From Blastomussa wellsi (Eukaryota > Cnidaria > Anthozoa > Scleractinia > Plerogyridae): a stretch of DNA of 64,000 bases. Below, one piece after another: positions 1 to 10,700 of the stretch. The notes under the pieces are model-generated. The model was not told the DNA's origin. It saw only the letters and a program-made list of their open reading frames with translations, and did no database searches. Position 1 is the stretch's first letter. The number at the start of each line of letters is the position of its first letter. The stretch is taken from assembly GCA_947652115.1 (NCBI GenBank), contig OX393566.1, forward strand, positions 24,472,307 through 24,536,306. The letters are read 5' to 3'. The position numbers were made by a program, and so were the translations under genes.

Positions 1-220
1 CCCTCCTAAACCTTTTCCTGAGACTCTTCTTCCTGTAAATGTAAATGACCTTTTGGACAGAAATGGAAATATCGGCAATCTTTCTCTTTGAAATGGTCAA
101 AACGCTATGACAAGCGGATGCCATTTTGTTAGCATCACATGCAAAGAGCTCCAAGATTTGAATTCCTAAAAGATTTGTCATCATCAACAGCTACAAAACC
201 ACTGTTTTTAATCGTTGCAG

Positions 221-3200
221 ATGACTTCACAGAGGTTGTGAAGAGAGCAGCTGATACTGGTGTACAAAAGGTGATATGTGACTTTAAATTAAAGTGCACC
301 TAACCCCAAAAATTATTTTTCGCTAAAATAAAGCTTTGCACCAGTTCGAAACACACTGCACCTTTCCTTTCTCTTTTTTACCAAATGCCGACTATTTATA
401 GCATTCCAAAGTTACGAAAAACTGTGCATCATTTGTGGCATGACTGAGTCTGAAGGGGCTTTGGTCTATTCCGGGGCTGACGTCGCATAAAAATCAGGTT
501 GTGACGTCAACCCAGGAATAGACCCACGCCCCTTCTAACTCGGTTGTGCAACAAATGATACTCAGTTTTTCCTAACTTTTGAATGCTACAAAAAGTCAGC
601 ATTTGGTGAAATGAAGAAAGGACAGATGTAATGCTCTTCGAACTAGTACAAAGGCTTATTTTAATGAAAAATAATTTTGGGGGTTATGTGCACTTTAAAG
701 TTTCATCATTGACTAAATTTAGAGATGGGTGTGCTTGTCGTTTCACTAACTTAAAGGGGTGTAATTGCAGATTTTGCTCTCACTAGGGTGTTCAGGGCAA
801 AGAGCCAAATTGAATTGATATTTTTAGTGCTAAGTGTCTAGGCTTAGTCTGCATTGAGCCTGGTAGCCTATTTGCAGGCCAGGAATATTTCATTTCCCCC
901 TGGATGAGATGCTAGTCCATTGCAGGGTTACCCCCAGCATTAAAATCGCTGTATCCATTTCTACGCTTGGTTATAGAGAGGCTCTATGAGAGAAAAGTGT
1001 CTTGCCAAAGAACACAAGTGCCCTGGCCTGGTCGCAAACCCAGACTGCCTGATCCACAATCCAGTGCAGCTCCCACAGAGTCTCAGGTTGCACATTAAAG
1101 GAGCTATGTCACGGTTTGTGTCTTGAAAAATTTAGGCTCATTTTTAATCCATCTCAATCTTCTCCATCCTTAACCATCCTTGTTCCTTTTTGGTTTAGTA
1201 TCACCTCTTTGGTGTTTTTCTTCCTTACTAAACTATTAGTTTTAGGTTTCCTTCATTTTAAGGGGAATCTGGTTTGTTGCAAGAAATGACTCAAAATATC
1301 GTGACATAGCTCCTTTAAGAAAGAAAAACACCCAATCATTCCTGCTAGCCCGTAACTAGCTAAATGAGTTGTGGATGTTAAGCTTTACATTTGTCTTTGT
1401 TTCTGTTGTAGATGGTGATTACTGCAGGAAATTTATCAGAGAGTCGGAATGCATTGGAGCTTGCCAAAACAAATGGTAAACAGTCAAGCTAAACATGGAA
1501 ATAATAACAAAGTATTTTTTGTCACTTTTTTCACTGAGATGTCAGCAACCACTCCAAGATATAAAACAATGTAAGCCAAACAGAAGAGTCTGTCAAATAT
1601 AAATGAAATGCACTTTAAATGCGGTATTTCAGTTTCAAAAATATTCCGTCTATTGTCACTGAATTGCTGGCAAGTGTGTGGACTGATAATTAAAAGGACA
1701 CTTTCACGCCTGATTATAGAAATGTTTATGTTGTAATTTCCATATTATTGTGCCAAATGCCGCCAAATACACGTCAAGTAAATTTAATAAAAAGATGCCA
1801 CAGAACAAGATAAAACAGGTATTTTGGGGAACTAGCACAGGATTACAAGGATGGAAGTGGATTGCAATTCATCAAAATTGATTTCTGGACAGGATGTCCA
1901 GAAATCAAAGCTGAAATTTTTGCTAAATTTTGAATCTTTTAAAGTGCTACTGTGATCAAATTTTTACACCTTGTTTTTATACGGGAATCGTGCAGTGCTT
2001 CATGTAAGATTAAAAATGCCGTTCGCGGTTTTCAAATATCTTTAGTAGTTCTTAGTTCTTCTTAGTTGATATTTCTTTGCTTTCACCACTTTTAGCATTT
2101 TTCTCCTATTGCAAGACAATAAAGCGCGATTACAGCAAGCTGCAGGCCATACTTATTAAAATATGATATATCAGGCGTGACAGTGGCCCTTAGGGGTCAA
2201 GTTATAATGTGTCCTAATGAATGAAACAGTGTCTTTTGTCTCCTGTAGAATCGTTTCATTGCACTGTTGGTTGTCATCCCACTCGTTGCAGTGAATTTGA
2301 ACAAGAAGGCCAAGATCCTAGTGATTATCTTCAACAACTTATTGCTGTTGCACAGGAAAACAAAGGGAAAGTTTTAGCTGTAGGTGAATGTGGTCTGGGT
2401 AAGTAAAGATTCATGGGCATCAATGTCTATTAAAATCTGTCCCTGTCTACAAGTGAATGAACTTTGTTTTTGAACACTTCCTTGCATTTCTTCTGTTTTC
2501 TTAGATTATGACCGGACCCACTTTTGTCCAAAGGAAGTTCAATTAAAGTAAGCAAGAAAAATTTTTAAATTGTGTACAAACGCTCTTTAAGGTTCGAAAA
2601 AAGTCATGCCCTATCTTCCAGGACAAGCCGATGTTCCTGCTGGTGAGAAACTCTTATTCTCAGGGCCTTGTCCCAGTGGGTAAATGCAAGGACCAAGGAA
2701 AAATCATGAGAAAGTATGCAACTGATAGCGATTGGGGCAAGCAAAAACAAGATGACAGCTACTGGAATTTCGAGCCTTGCTGTGTAGAAGCAGCCTTTAT
2801 GAACTTATTTTGTGATGTTGATTAGTAAGCTTAGCTTAATATGATTGTTTCTTATGTTAGGTATTTTGAGAAACAGTTCCAGGTAGCTGAAGAAACGAAG
2901 TTACCAATGTTTCTACATTCAAGAAGCGCACATCAGGATTTCATTGGTAGGCAAACAAGCGTGTATCATTTTCTACTGGGTATTGCCTAGCATACAAGTG
3001 AAAAAAAGGGATTTCAAAGCATGAATAACGCTATTTTGATTCACCAGATAAATAGTTACCGCCAGTGGCATTAAAGCCAGTTTTGCATCGTTAACAATAA
3101 TCCAGCGGTGCAGGATGGTGAGATGCCAAGCGATGAGGTTGGATTCGGAGTCGTATTCTAAGTCGTAATCGGAGTCGTAAGCTCAACGCAATCGACGTGA

Positions 3201-5249
3201 CTGATTTAGGGTTAACTTCTTATGCGAAGCAAACACGAATTACTTTCGACACTTGCTCTAAGATATATCTTGAGTGGTCTTCGTTTTTGAGCAGTTAGAA
3301 TGTCTCAAAGCGTCCAGTTTCCTGCAAATCGCACGTGTATGATGCCTTTTAAATCATGGGCCCGCTGTCGGTTTCTTGCAGAAATCATCAGACGAAATAG
3401 AGATAGATTTGTTGGCGGTGTGGTAAGTTGCGGTCATCGTTTAGTTAATGTGATTAAAAAGATTAAAAAGTGTGTCTCAATTTAGTTTTTTTGTTCTACT
3501 GTGAAGAGCTTGCCTTCCAACTGAAGTTCGTATTAACTGTCATATTTGACAGTTGCGCAGTTTTGTCCCGTGGGCACACGTTTTCCAAGTGTTGACCAAA
3601 CAATCCCATGTGATTGTCACCTGAACACTTTTGTATGTAGCAATATCAACTTCGTTAATTTTGTTGTTACACTTGCTGTTTGGTGTATTTCTACCTTAGC
3701 AGACTATTTGTGGCAATTGCGGGTCTTTTGATTTGAAGGGAAATTAACTGAGACGTAGCGAAAATGTCGTAACGTATTGTGATATCAACTCCATAAATCC
3801 CGTGTCTCATTTTAGGCCCATTGCTTCACCGGCACGAAGGAAGAGGCATCTGATTATCTGGATCAGGGTTTATATATTGGCATCACTGGGTGGTAAGTAT
3901 GCCGAAAACAACAACAACAACAACAACTTTATTTGTCTTTAAGTACAAGTTGGGGTAGTCTGCCCCGCAAATAGCTGAGAAGCTAGTCGAGGCAGGGCAA
4001 GACAATTACATGAACAACTCAAATACGTATCTTAAAGAAACGATTTAAACTTTAAATTAAAACAAGCCTTGCAGATTGCAAAATTGCCGAGGAATATCAG
4101 TGCTTCCATTTCAAAGGGCTATGAGTTAATGGATTAATTCAACAACTTTAATTGTTTCCTTTTTGCCTTTGTAGTTCGTTGAAAACAGCCGACAACATTG
4201 AAGCCATGAAAACAATTCCTTCTGATAGATTACTGCTCGAAACAGGTCAAGGACATTCTTTTTAAAAAATTGATTTGTTTCCAATTGTGTTGAATGTTTT
4301 GCAATATGTGCTGCTAAAATGATAACCCGGTCATGTGAGTACCAGGGGCGGGAACTCTACAGTAGGCGGGAAAAGGGATGTGGAGGGGGGGGGGGGTGTA
4401 CAAGATTTGCAAGGTGATAGCAACCGGATGAAATTGTGGGCATTTTGCAGCATTGCGGAATATTTGCGAAAATGACAGTCTGGAATAACGGTACATCCTT
4501 AGCCTCGTATGGATGTTTATAGACAAAGGATTTTACTTCACTTTGAGGCGTAGAATGTAAGTATTGTTAGACAAATGTCGATGCCATTTATGCAAAGTGT
4601 TCTCTCTGGCGAGATTTCCCATGGAATGACGGAAAGAAAGACACAAGACTAGTACTTTTTTGGACTTCTTTACTTGTTCTCTCGGCGTATAGATGCACCG
4701 TGGTGTGACATTCGTCCCACACACGCTGGTTTTAAACACGTAAAAACAAAGTTTGAAAGCAGAAAGAAAGAGAAGTGGGAGACTGGACTCTGTGTCAAGG
4801 GACGCAATGAGCCCGCGAACATCATGTAAGTACCACAGGCTTCCCATATCCCACTTGACCGTGGAACAAGAAATATAAGTGACAGAAACCGACGTTTCGG
4901 TGCATCTTGTGCCATTATCAAGGTTACATATCAAGGTTACACAATATTTCATTACCAAGGCAGTGGAACCTTGGTAAAACCAGGAAGAAGTGCATTGTCT
5001 CATCGTCTATCACACTGTGTTACTTTCGTTTCTCTTCTTCTCTTCGTTTTGCATCGCCCCATGAATGATTAAAGCTAATATACTGCTTAAATTCTTTTTG
5101 ACTTTTGATAAAAGTACTTAAAACTGATCGATGTCTCTCTGCTTCCTTGTAGCCAAGTGTTAGAAGTTGTCGCAGGAAGCCGGGGAGAAGATGTTCAATC
5201 ACTCGCTGAAACCGTTTACGAAAACACACTGAATTTGTTTTTTAGATAG
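221..5249 (+). CDS. TATDN1: TATDN1-like TatD-family deoxyribonuclease, 5' end outside window
   Basis: Ten coding exons are seen: 221-270, 1412-1475, 2249-2398, 2505-2547, 2861-2946, 3382-3422, 3816-3892, 4175-4245, 4693-4825 and 5153-5249 (stop TAG). All have AG/GT borders and the phases agree throughout, giving 269 residues after a split first codon. The N-terminal exons with the start codon lie upstream of base 1. Recognisable family motifs in order are [81 protein letters not shown] and the C-terminal [10 protein letters not shown]. TatD proteins are TIM-barrel metal-dependent hydrolases; the Glu of GECGLD, the His residues and the Asp of ETDAPWC are the expected metal ligands. Human TATDN1 is a nuclear 3'-5' DNA exonuclease/endonuclease, so a DNA-processing role is inferred by family. 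The eighth exon ends at a GTCAAG donor, weaker than the others. Introns hold a foldback, SINE, TTAA-ended MITE and hammerhead-like remnant. Confidence 0.93.
289..699. mobile_element. Foldback/MITE element with long inverted arms
   Basis: The two halves are inverted copies of each other. The left arm starts TTAAAGTGCACCTAACCCC and the right arm ends in the complement, GGGTTATGTGCACTTTAA. Similarity runs for about 190 bases per arm with scattered mismatches and meets near 490-505. It lies in the TATDN1 intron right after the exon ending at 270. No coding capacity is seen; it is a non-autonomous hairpin element. Confidence 0.85.
850..1090 (-). mobile_element. Decayed tRNA-derived SINE copy (minus orientation)
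   Basis: Read on the minus strand this shares body segments with the better-preserved SINE at 45130-45410: the words CTTTGGCAAGACAC, GGGGGTAACCCTGC and GGACTAGCATCTCATCCAGG occur in the same order. The tRNA-like head is eroded. It lies in a TATDN1 intron. Confidence 0.65.
1095..1318. mobile_element. MITE with perfect 19-base terminal inverted repeats and TTAA ends
   Basis: The left end TTAAAGGAGCTATGTCACG is exactly complementary to the right end CGTGACATAGCTCCTTTAA. The element is 224 bases and non-coding. TTAA at both outer edges would fit a piggyBac-type TTAA target duplication, but the superfamily is inferred from that alone. Confidence 0.8.
1691..2193. mobile_element. MITE with about 24-base imperfect terminal inverted repeats
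   Basis: The left end AAGGACACTTTCACGCCTGA matches the complement of the right end, TCAGGCGTGACAGTGGCCCTT, with a few mismatches. The interior is AT-rich and without an ORF. It ends about 55 bases before the TATDN1 exon that begins at 2249. Confidence 0.65.
3908..4085 (-). mobile_element. 3' end of a minus-oriented retroposon with (GTT)n tail
   Basis: An ACAACAACAACAAC run followed by TTTATTTGTC is, on the minus strand, a body ending in ...GACAAATAAAG(TTG)n. This is the tail style of the other LINE/SINE 3' ends in the window. It lies in a TATDN1 intron; no ORF is left. Confidence 0.5.
4881..4925 (-). ncRNA. Decayed hammerhead-ribozyme-like motif (Penelope-type remnant)
   Basis: On the minus strand the order is AACC, UUGAUAA, a hairpin GGCA/UGC-CC with one bulged A, GAAAC, GUC, GGUU. 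AACC/GGUU can form stem I and GUC gives the expected cleavage triplet. The core differs from CUGANGA at two positions (C3 to U, G8 to A), so it is probably inactive. It lies in the last TATDN1 intron. Confidence 0.4.
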
Positions 5250-7754
5250 CAGTGAGTACACAGAGTATCGTAAACCGTAAACCGTAAAATCTCAGAGTTT
5301 TTTATGTTTGCTTGCAACAATGTACACCATGCCATTCTAAAAATGAATGTCTGCAATATCAATCTATCAATGGCGGTGAGAATATTTAGTTAGCACGAAT
5401 GAACTCATCTTTAATAATGTATTGAACCTTGAAACAATAGTTTACAAAGGTAGAAAAACACCCAAGAGACAAGAATAAATTGAGAAGAAACGAGGATGGC
5501 TTCAAATGAGGAAGATTGAGAAGGATTGTAATTAGCAAAATTGAAAAATTTAGGCTAAACCTTTCAACATGAAACTGTGTGAAACAGAATGCAACTGTGT
5601 AAGAGACTGATACAGCCGCTACTTATTTATTACTAGTAATAGTTCTCACTAGAGCTGCCCCCGACTTTTTTTATATTATGGTGCGTAGAATATCTTGTGA
5701 AGTGAGGTTTTGTACAGGGAAAACCGTTTATGCTTCCAAACCCTTGTTTGTTATTTGGGAGGCTAGGTTATTTTAAATAAATGTAGAGAGCACAAACTGA
5801 CAGATTTGTTGAAAGTAGTCTTACCTAGGGAGTTGATGTCTCTTATCCACTGTAGTAAAAACAGACACCAGGACATTTTTAAAAATTTAATCAAACAATA
5901 ACGATATATGTATCTATTTGTCATACACTTAAAAATGTTATTTTTTAAAGACTTTGAATATAATTTTAATCTGAACATGACCATTATAAAATATATCTTT
6001 TCTTGAAGTGGAAGATTTTTAAGGCTTATTTGTAAATATTTCTTAAAAAATTTCATTCTTGTCATTTATGAAAGTGATGTAAACTTTCATATAAAAATAG
6101 AAATCTTATTGGAAAATTTATTGTACGTTGAACATTAACGTGTTGAATAAAAATAGCCTTGAAATTATACTATTTATTGTACTAAATGGTACTAACTACC
6201 GAAAACCACTGATCAAAACCGTATTGCTCCAGACGTCACACAAATGGATCATTTTACCGACAGAAAATATAATTTTCTGACTTTTCACCGATTTTTACCA
6301 ACTTTTAAGAATTTCCCTATCCTGACCTTAAAAAAATTTCTTTCTTTTTCTGACCTTCATCTTACCTTGTGTCTGACAAATCTAAGTGTGACCGTGTCTT
6401 TCGGTCAAAGACATCGATGAGCAAATATGTAAAATTGTGCGAGTTTCTTCAAAGACCTCGATGAACAATGCCAGTTTCTACAATTTTGACTCTAGAGCGA
6501 ATGAACTTCAATACGATTTTCGGCAAATTAAGAAGAAAACTATACGCACAACCTTACCTTTGAATTTACCAATGCAGAAATTCAGAAATCCTTCGCTTGT
6601 TCATTCAAACTGTTTATTTGACCCCCAGCAAAGTTTTAGCAATCCTTTGCGTACTTTTGGGCAATCCTTTGCGAAGCGTGTTCTCAGAAATCGAGATTTT
6701 TTCTGGTACGGTGAAATATTCCTCTCTATACGCGGGGGCTTCTAGGGTGCCTCCTCGGGTTTTGGCCGTCTGGGCCAAAACCCTGCGGGGGCAAAAAACA
6801 AACTATTGACACTGCGTGAAAAGCAAAATATCCGGGCCAGAATTTGCTCGAATACGAGTCGGCACACGCCTCGTATATTAATTCTCCTAAGTATTCTGGG
6901 ACGCCTGATTCGAAATACACCTGGGATATCCTATTAGAATGTGGCCTGTTTTTCCATATTGAAGTTGAACACTCCAGGTGTGCATCACGTATTCAATATT
7001 GAATATTCGTGAATATTCCAGGGGCACTTCACGTATTCAAATCGAATACTCTTGAATACTCCAGGTGTACTTCACGTATAGCGTACGCCTTGAATACTCT
7101 AGGATACTCTAGGATTCTATGGCATCACAATGACATATTCGAGGCTAGAATGCTCTATAATATTTTTCATTTGGCGCAGAATGAGCAACCTTTGTATCTA
7201 GTTCTTAAATAGTTCTTAAATAAATCTCTCGGAAAGATAGGACAAAATTCACTCGTTCACAAAAAAAAGAAACCGACTTATTTTCGCGCACATACACTCA
7301 ACGGCAGATCGCAGAAGTTGAATTTTTGCGCGTTCGCGGGAAAACAAACGTCATGCTTAATATCTCTATTATTTTAAACATAAGGAAGAAGCTATTTCGT
7401 TAGGCAGATTGATAGACAGCCAGACAGAGACAGGCAAAAATAAACTTTATTTAATATGTGTCATTCAGAAACGATTTTTCGTACTACTTTTCATGATTTA
7501 CAAAATTTTAAGACTCGTTACGGGTTTTATGCTGGAATTCGAGCGAATGAATAAAATATAATTACTCCAGCTCATTAAACCAATTAGAACTAAACTGTAC
7601 ATTTTAAATACACTATTGAATATCAAAATTAATTTCAATATAAAAGTATTTAGTGATACTAATTAAGTTTCATAAAAATTTGTTTAAAAAATTACTCGCT
7701 CCTTCAATATATGGATGTGTCCCATCTGATAAGCACGATTGTTCTTTCGACTTG
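5250..7754. other. Intergenic region between TATDN1 and the BACE-like gene (convergent 3' ends)
   Basis: No gene is supported here; short ORFs lack homology signals. A possible polyadenylation signal AATAAA lies near 5474. 5450-5570 shares short stretches with the element at 1095-1318. The right half contains the dispersed repeat at 6838-7180 and a small hairpin near 6752-6795 (GGTTTTGGCC / GGCCAAAACC). Confidence 0.6.
6838..7180. repeat. Dispersed repeat with GAATACTCCAGG words, copy 1
   Basis: The same series of segments (CTCGAATACGAGTCGGCAC, GACGCCTGATTCGAAA, GATATCCTATTAGAAT, ACACTCCAGGTGTGCATCAC) occurs again at 26097-26715. The interior repeats GAATACTCCAGG / CTTCACGTATT several times. 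The class is unknown and no ORF is seen. Confidence 0.7.
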
Positions 7755-10700
7755 TTATCTGCTAGAAAGAGATTTGTCTTTCTGCTGCGCGTCGGTGTTG
7801 CTCGGACTCTGACGATCATCAACCGATTGAGGTTTCGTTCCCCTTCGGCAGGTCACGAACAAGAACAGCGAACACAGGGTAAAAAATACCAAGCCGCTTA
7901 GAACCAAGATCCAAATGCCCGCCACTGAAACAAACGAAACAAGCAAAATACAAGTTTTAACGACATTTAATATATTCTTCCGTTTGAGATTTATTTACGA
8001 AGTAAAAAATAACGCAGAATACGTTTTTGTCATCGGAAGTAACAAATCTAGTAAGCGACCTCAAGTGAAGACTATGCGGGAGACCGAGGTTACTTCCAGT
8101 TCTAACTTAGGGTGCGTTCCTTTGGGGTGATCCGGATCAGGATCAGTGATCAGTTATCCGAGATCACTCAAATCATGGTGCATCAAAGGAACCGGTGAAT
8201 CCTTGCTCAGAGTGGATTCGCCGGCGCCTTTGGTGCATCATGATCCGAGAGATCTCGGTCTAGATGATCCCAAAAGAACTCACCCTGACAGTCTGTTGAT
8301 AAAATATTTTGTGTGACCATTCAAATGAAAGCTATTGAGTAGCCGTTTCGTGTAGTAGTGTTTACCGTAAAGATGTTCATAACGTCTTTGTCTGTTGCAA
8401 TTGATAAAATCCAAGTGTGTGGCTCAAATTGAACTTAACACTGTCTGCGACTGAAACCCGGAATATTGTTATTTCACATACCTGAACACTGTTTGTACAT
8501 TGGAACAAACGAATCGCAGTAAGCCTGGAATTCAGCGCTGCCATGTCCAGTGAGAAACGTCTGAACTTTGGCGTCATCAAGAGTGAAGAGGCCCCCTGTA
8601 ATGCAACAAAACATTCAGTGCCGCTACACGATTAAGTACGGGACAAAGTTACGTAATTTGCAATGTTTACTATAAAATCTTACCCAGCAATGATTATAAT
8701 ACTGAAAACAGGTTGTGATATTTGCTCGAGATTGGTATTCAGTTTAGTAACCGCTCTACTTGCTTGAGATTGGTATTCAGTTTAGTAAGTGCTCTACTTG
8801 TAGATAACTTGTTCAAGTTCTTGAACTTGTTTGGTGACGCTTATATAAAGAAACTTACCTGGCCAGCAGAAGCCTCTTTTGGTGCTAAGGACAGACCTGC
8901 AATAATCAGGCCAACAAAGGATTTAGAATGTGTGTACAAATCCTCCTGTAGGGTTAGCATAGAGATCAACGTTTCCTAGTTCCTTGTACACAACACGCTT
9001 AAGAAGGAGGGGAACATACACTGTGTTTCCTTTCATGTCGTACGCTTTAGCTTCTTTTCATGCATTGGCGTATTTCCAACTCACGTTAACAAAACATCGT
9101 TAAATTTGTAAAATTCGCAGCGCTGCTCTGTCGATTTGCTATAACTAATATAGCAAAGGGCGAAAGCGCGGAAACGAAAAATCGCAAGGTCGTCACTAAA
9201 AATCGTTGAATTTGTAAATTTCGTAAGTGTGTACATTTCTGAACATCAGTGGTTTTCGCTCAATGAATCAGTATTATACAAAAATAATTTGTGGAAAAAA
9301 ATGATGAACAATTTTAAGTAATTTTGCAGGAATCCAAGCTCATCTGGAAATGTATGGTTAGCCTCCAATTATTAACTTGTTCCATACAGTTAGTGATCCT
9401 TGCTATCGAATGGGCCGTGTTAGTGGTCGAAGCCTTTTCTTCAAATCAAACTGTTATTATTGGTCTTTTGAACCAAGTAAGCTTTGATGGCAGTTAGGTC
9501 GATTCATGAGGGGGGCAAGGGTATTTTCGTGACGCCGTGATCCGGTTTTTTTGTGCTCTGTGAATCGTGATTTGATAAAAATCTGTTCCGTGAATCGTGA
9601 TTGAAGTGTATTCCGTGAGGTGTGAAATGCAGAATCGTGAATAGATAAGAAATAATTCGTGAATGTCTAAAGTTCGTAGCTGAATTTCACTGTATTGTGA
9701 TCATATTTTTCCGTGACCTTAGTGAATTTTTCGTGATTCGTGAAATCGAAAATTTCCTATCGTGACTTCGTGGCAAGACCCCCCTTGCCACACCGCCCCC
9801 CCCCCCCCCCCCCCCATCCTTCATTCATATAAAAAAGCTAGGAACTACAAAGACCGGAGCAAAATTGTCAAGGATGCAATATTACATCACTTCGTTGAAA
9901 TCATCCAGTGTTTCTTTCAAAATGCTGAATCACAATCCAAGCTTTAACTTTTCATTCACCTGACGCCATTAATCCACACAACCACGTGACCACTGGGACA
10001 CCACACGCCTCCATATTTGATGCACGGCTTGCAGCCCATGAAACACGTCTCCTGGGGCATGTCGGGAGCGCGACAGTATTTATGAAGACGTCCTGTGTCA
10101 CAGAGAAGAAAATAACTCAAGTATGCTTGAATCTGACACAGAAAAGGAAAATCAAAGTTGGAATATCGCAAGCTCTTTCCCAGGGCCTTCCTCGTGAATT
10201 CCACTTCACAAAGATAAACCCTGGGGCGAGATTGAGAAGCAAGGGATGCGTTTATCGAAATGTTCAACCAGACGTAGAAAAGACTAATAATTTTAACAAC
10301 TTCCAAAAATTAGCGTATCTGAAATTAAAACTGGATCTTTCGGGTTCTAGTTATTTTTAAAACGAGTCCCGCGTTTCTCCATACCCGCATGCGCAATGCG
10401 AACCTTTAGAAGATAAAACGCTAGTCGGCGTGCAGTAGGCGTAGCTCTCGATTCCTTTCCAAGCGCAAAGGCGCGTTTCCGTTCGACTGCTATGCAGGCT
10501 CAGCTAATAAAACGCTGAAACAAAGTCTTGGAAAAGAAAAGTTACGTACGCTACTCAGATTTATAAATAAGATCAGAGCTTGGTGTTTACTGTGATTCTA
10601 CCTTTGACTGTGTTGTTGACACGAATAGGGTTACCTGAAACAACAAAATAACATTCGTTAAATAGGAAAGAGAGAACTGAAAATTATTACAAGTGCACAA

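Noticed and set aside
4533..5003. 156-residue minus-strand ORF
   Set aside because: It is antisense to the TATDN1 exon at 4693-4825, which has clear family motifs on the plus strand.
9956..10306. 116-residue minus-strand ORF as a full gene
   Set aside because: Only 9960-10092 fits as BACE exon 16 (phase and acceptor CACAG); the upstream part is intron.
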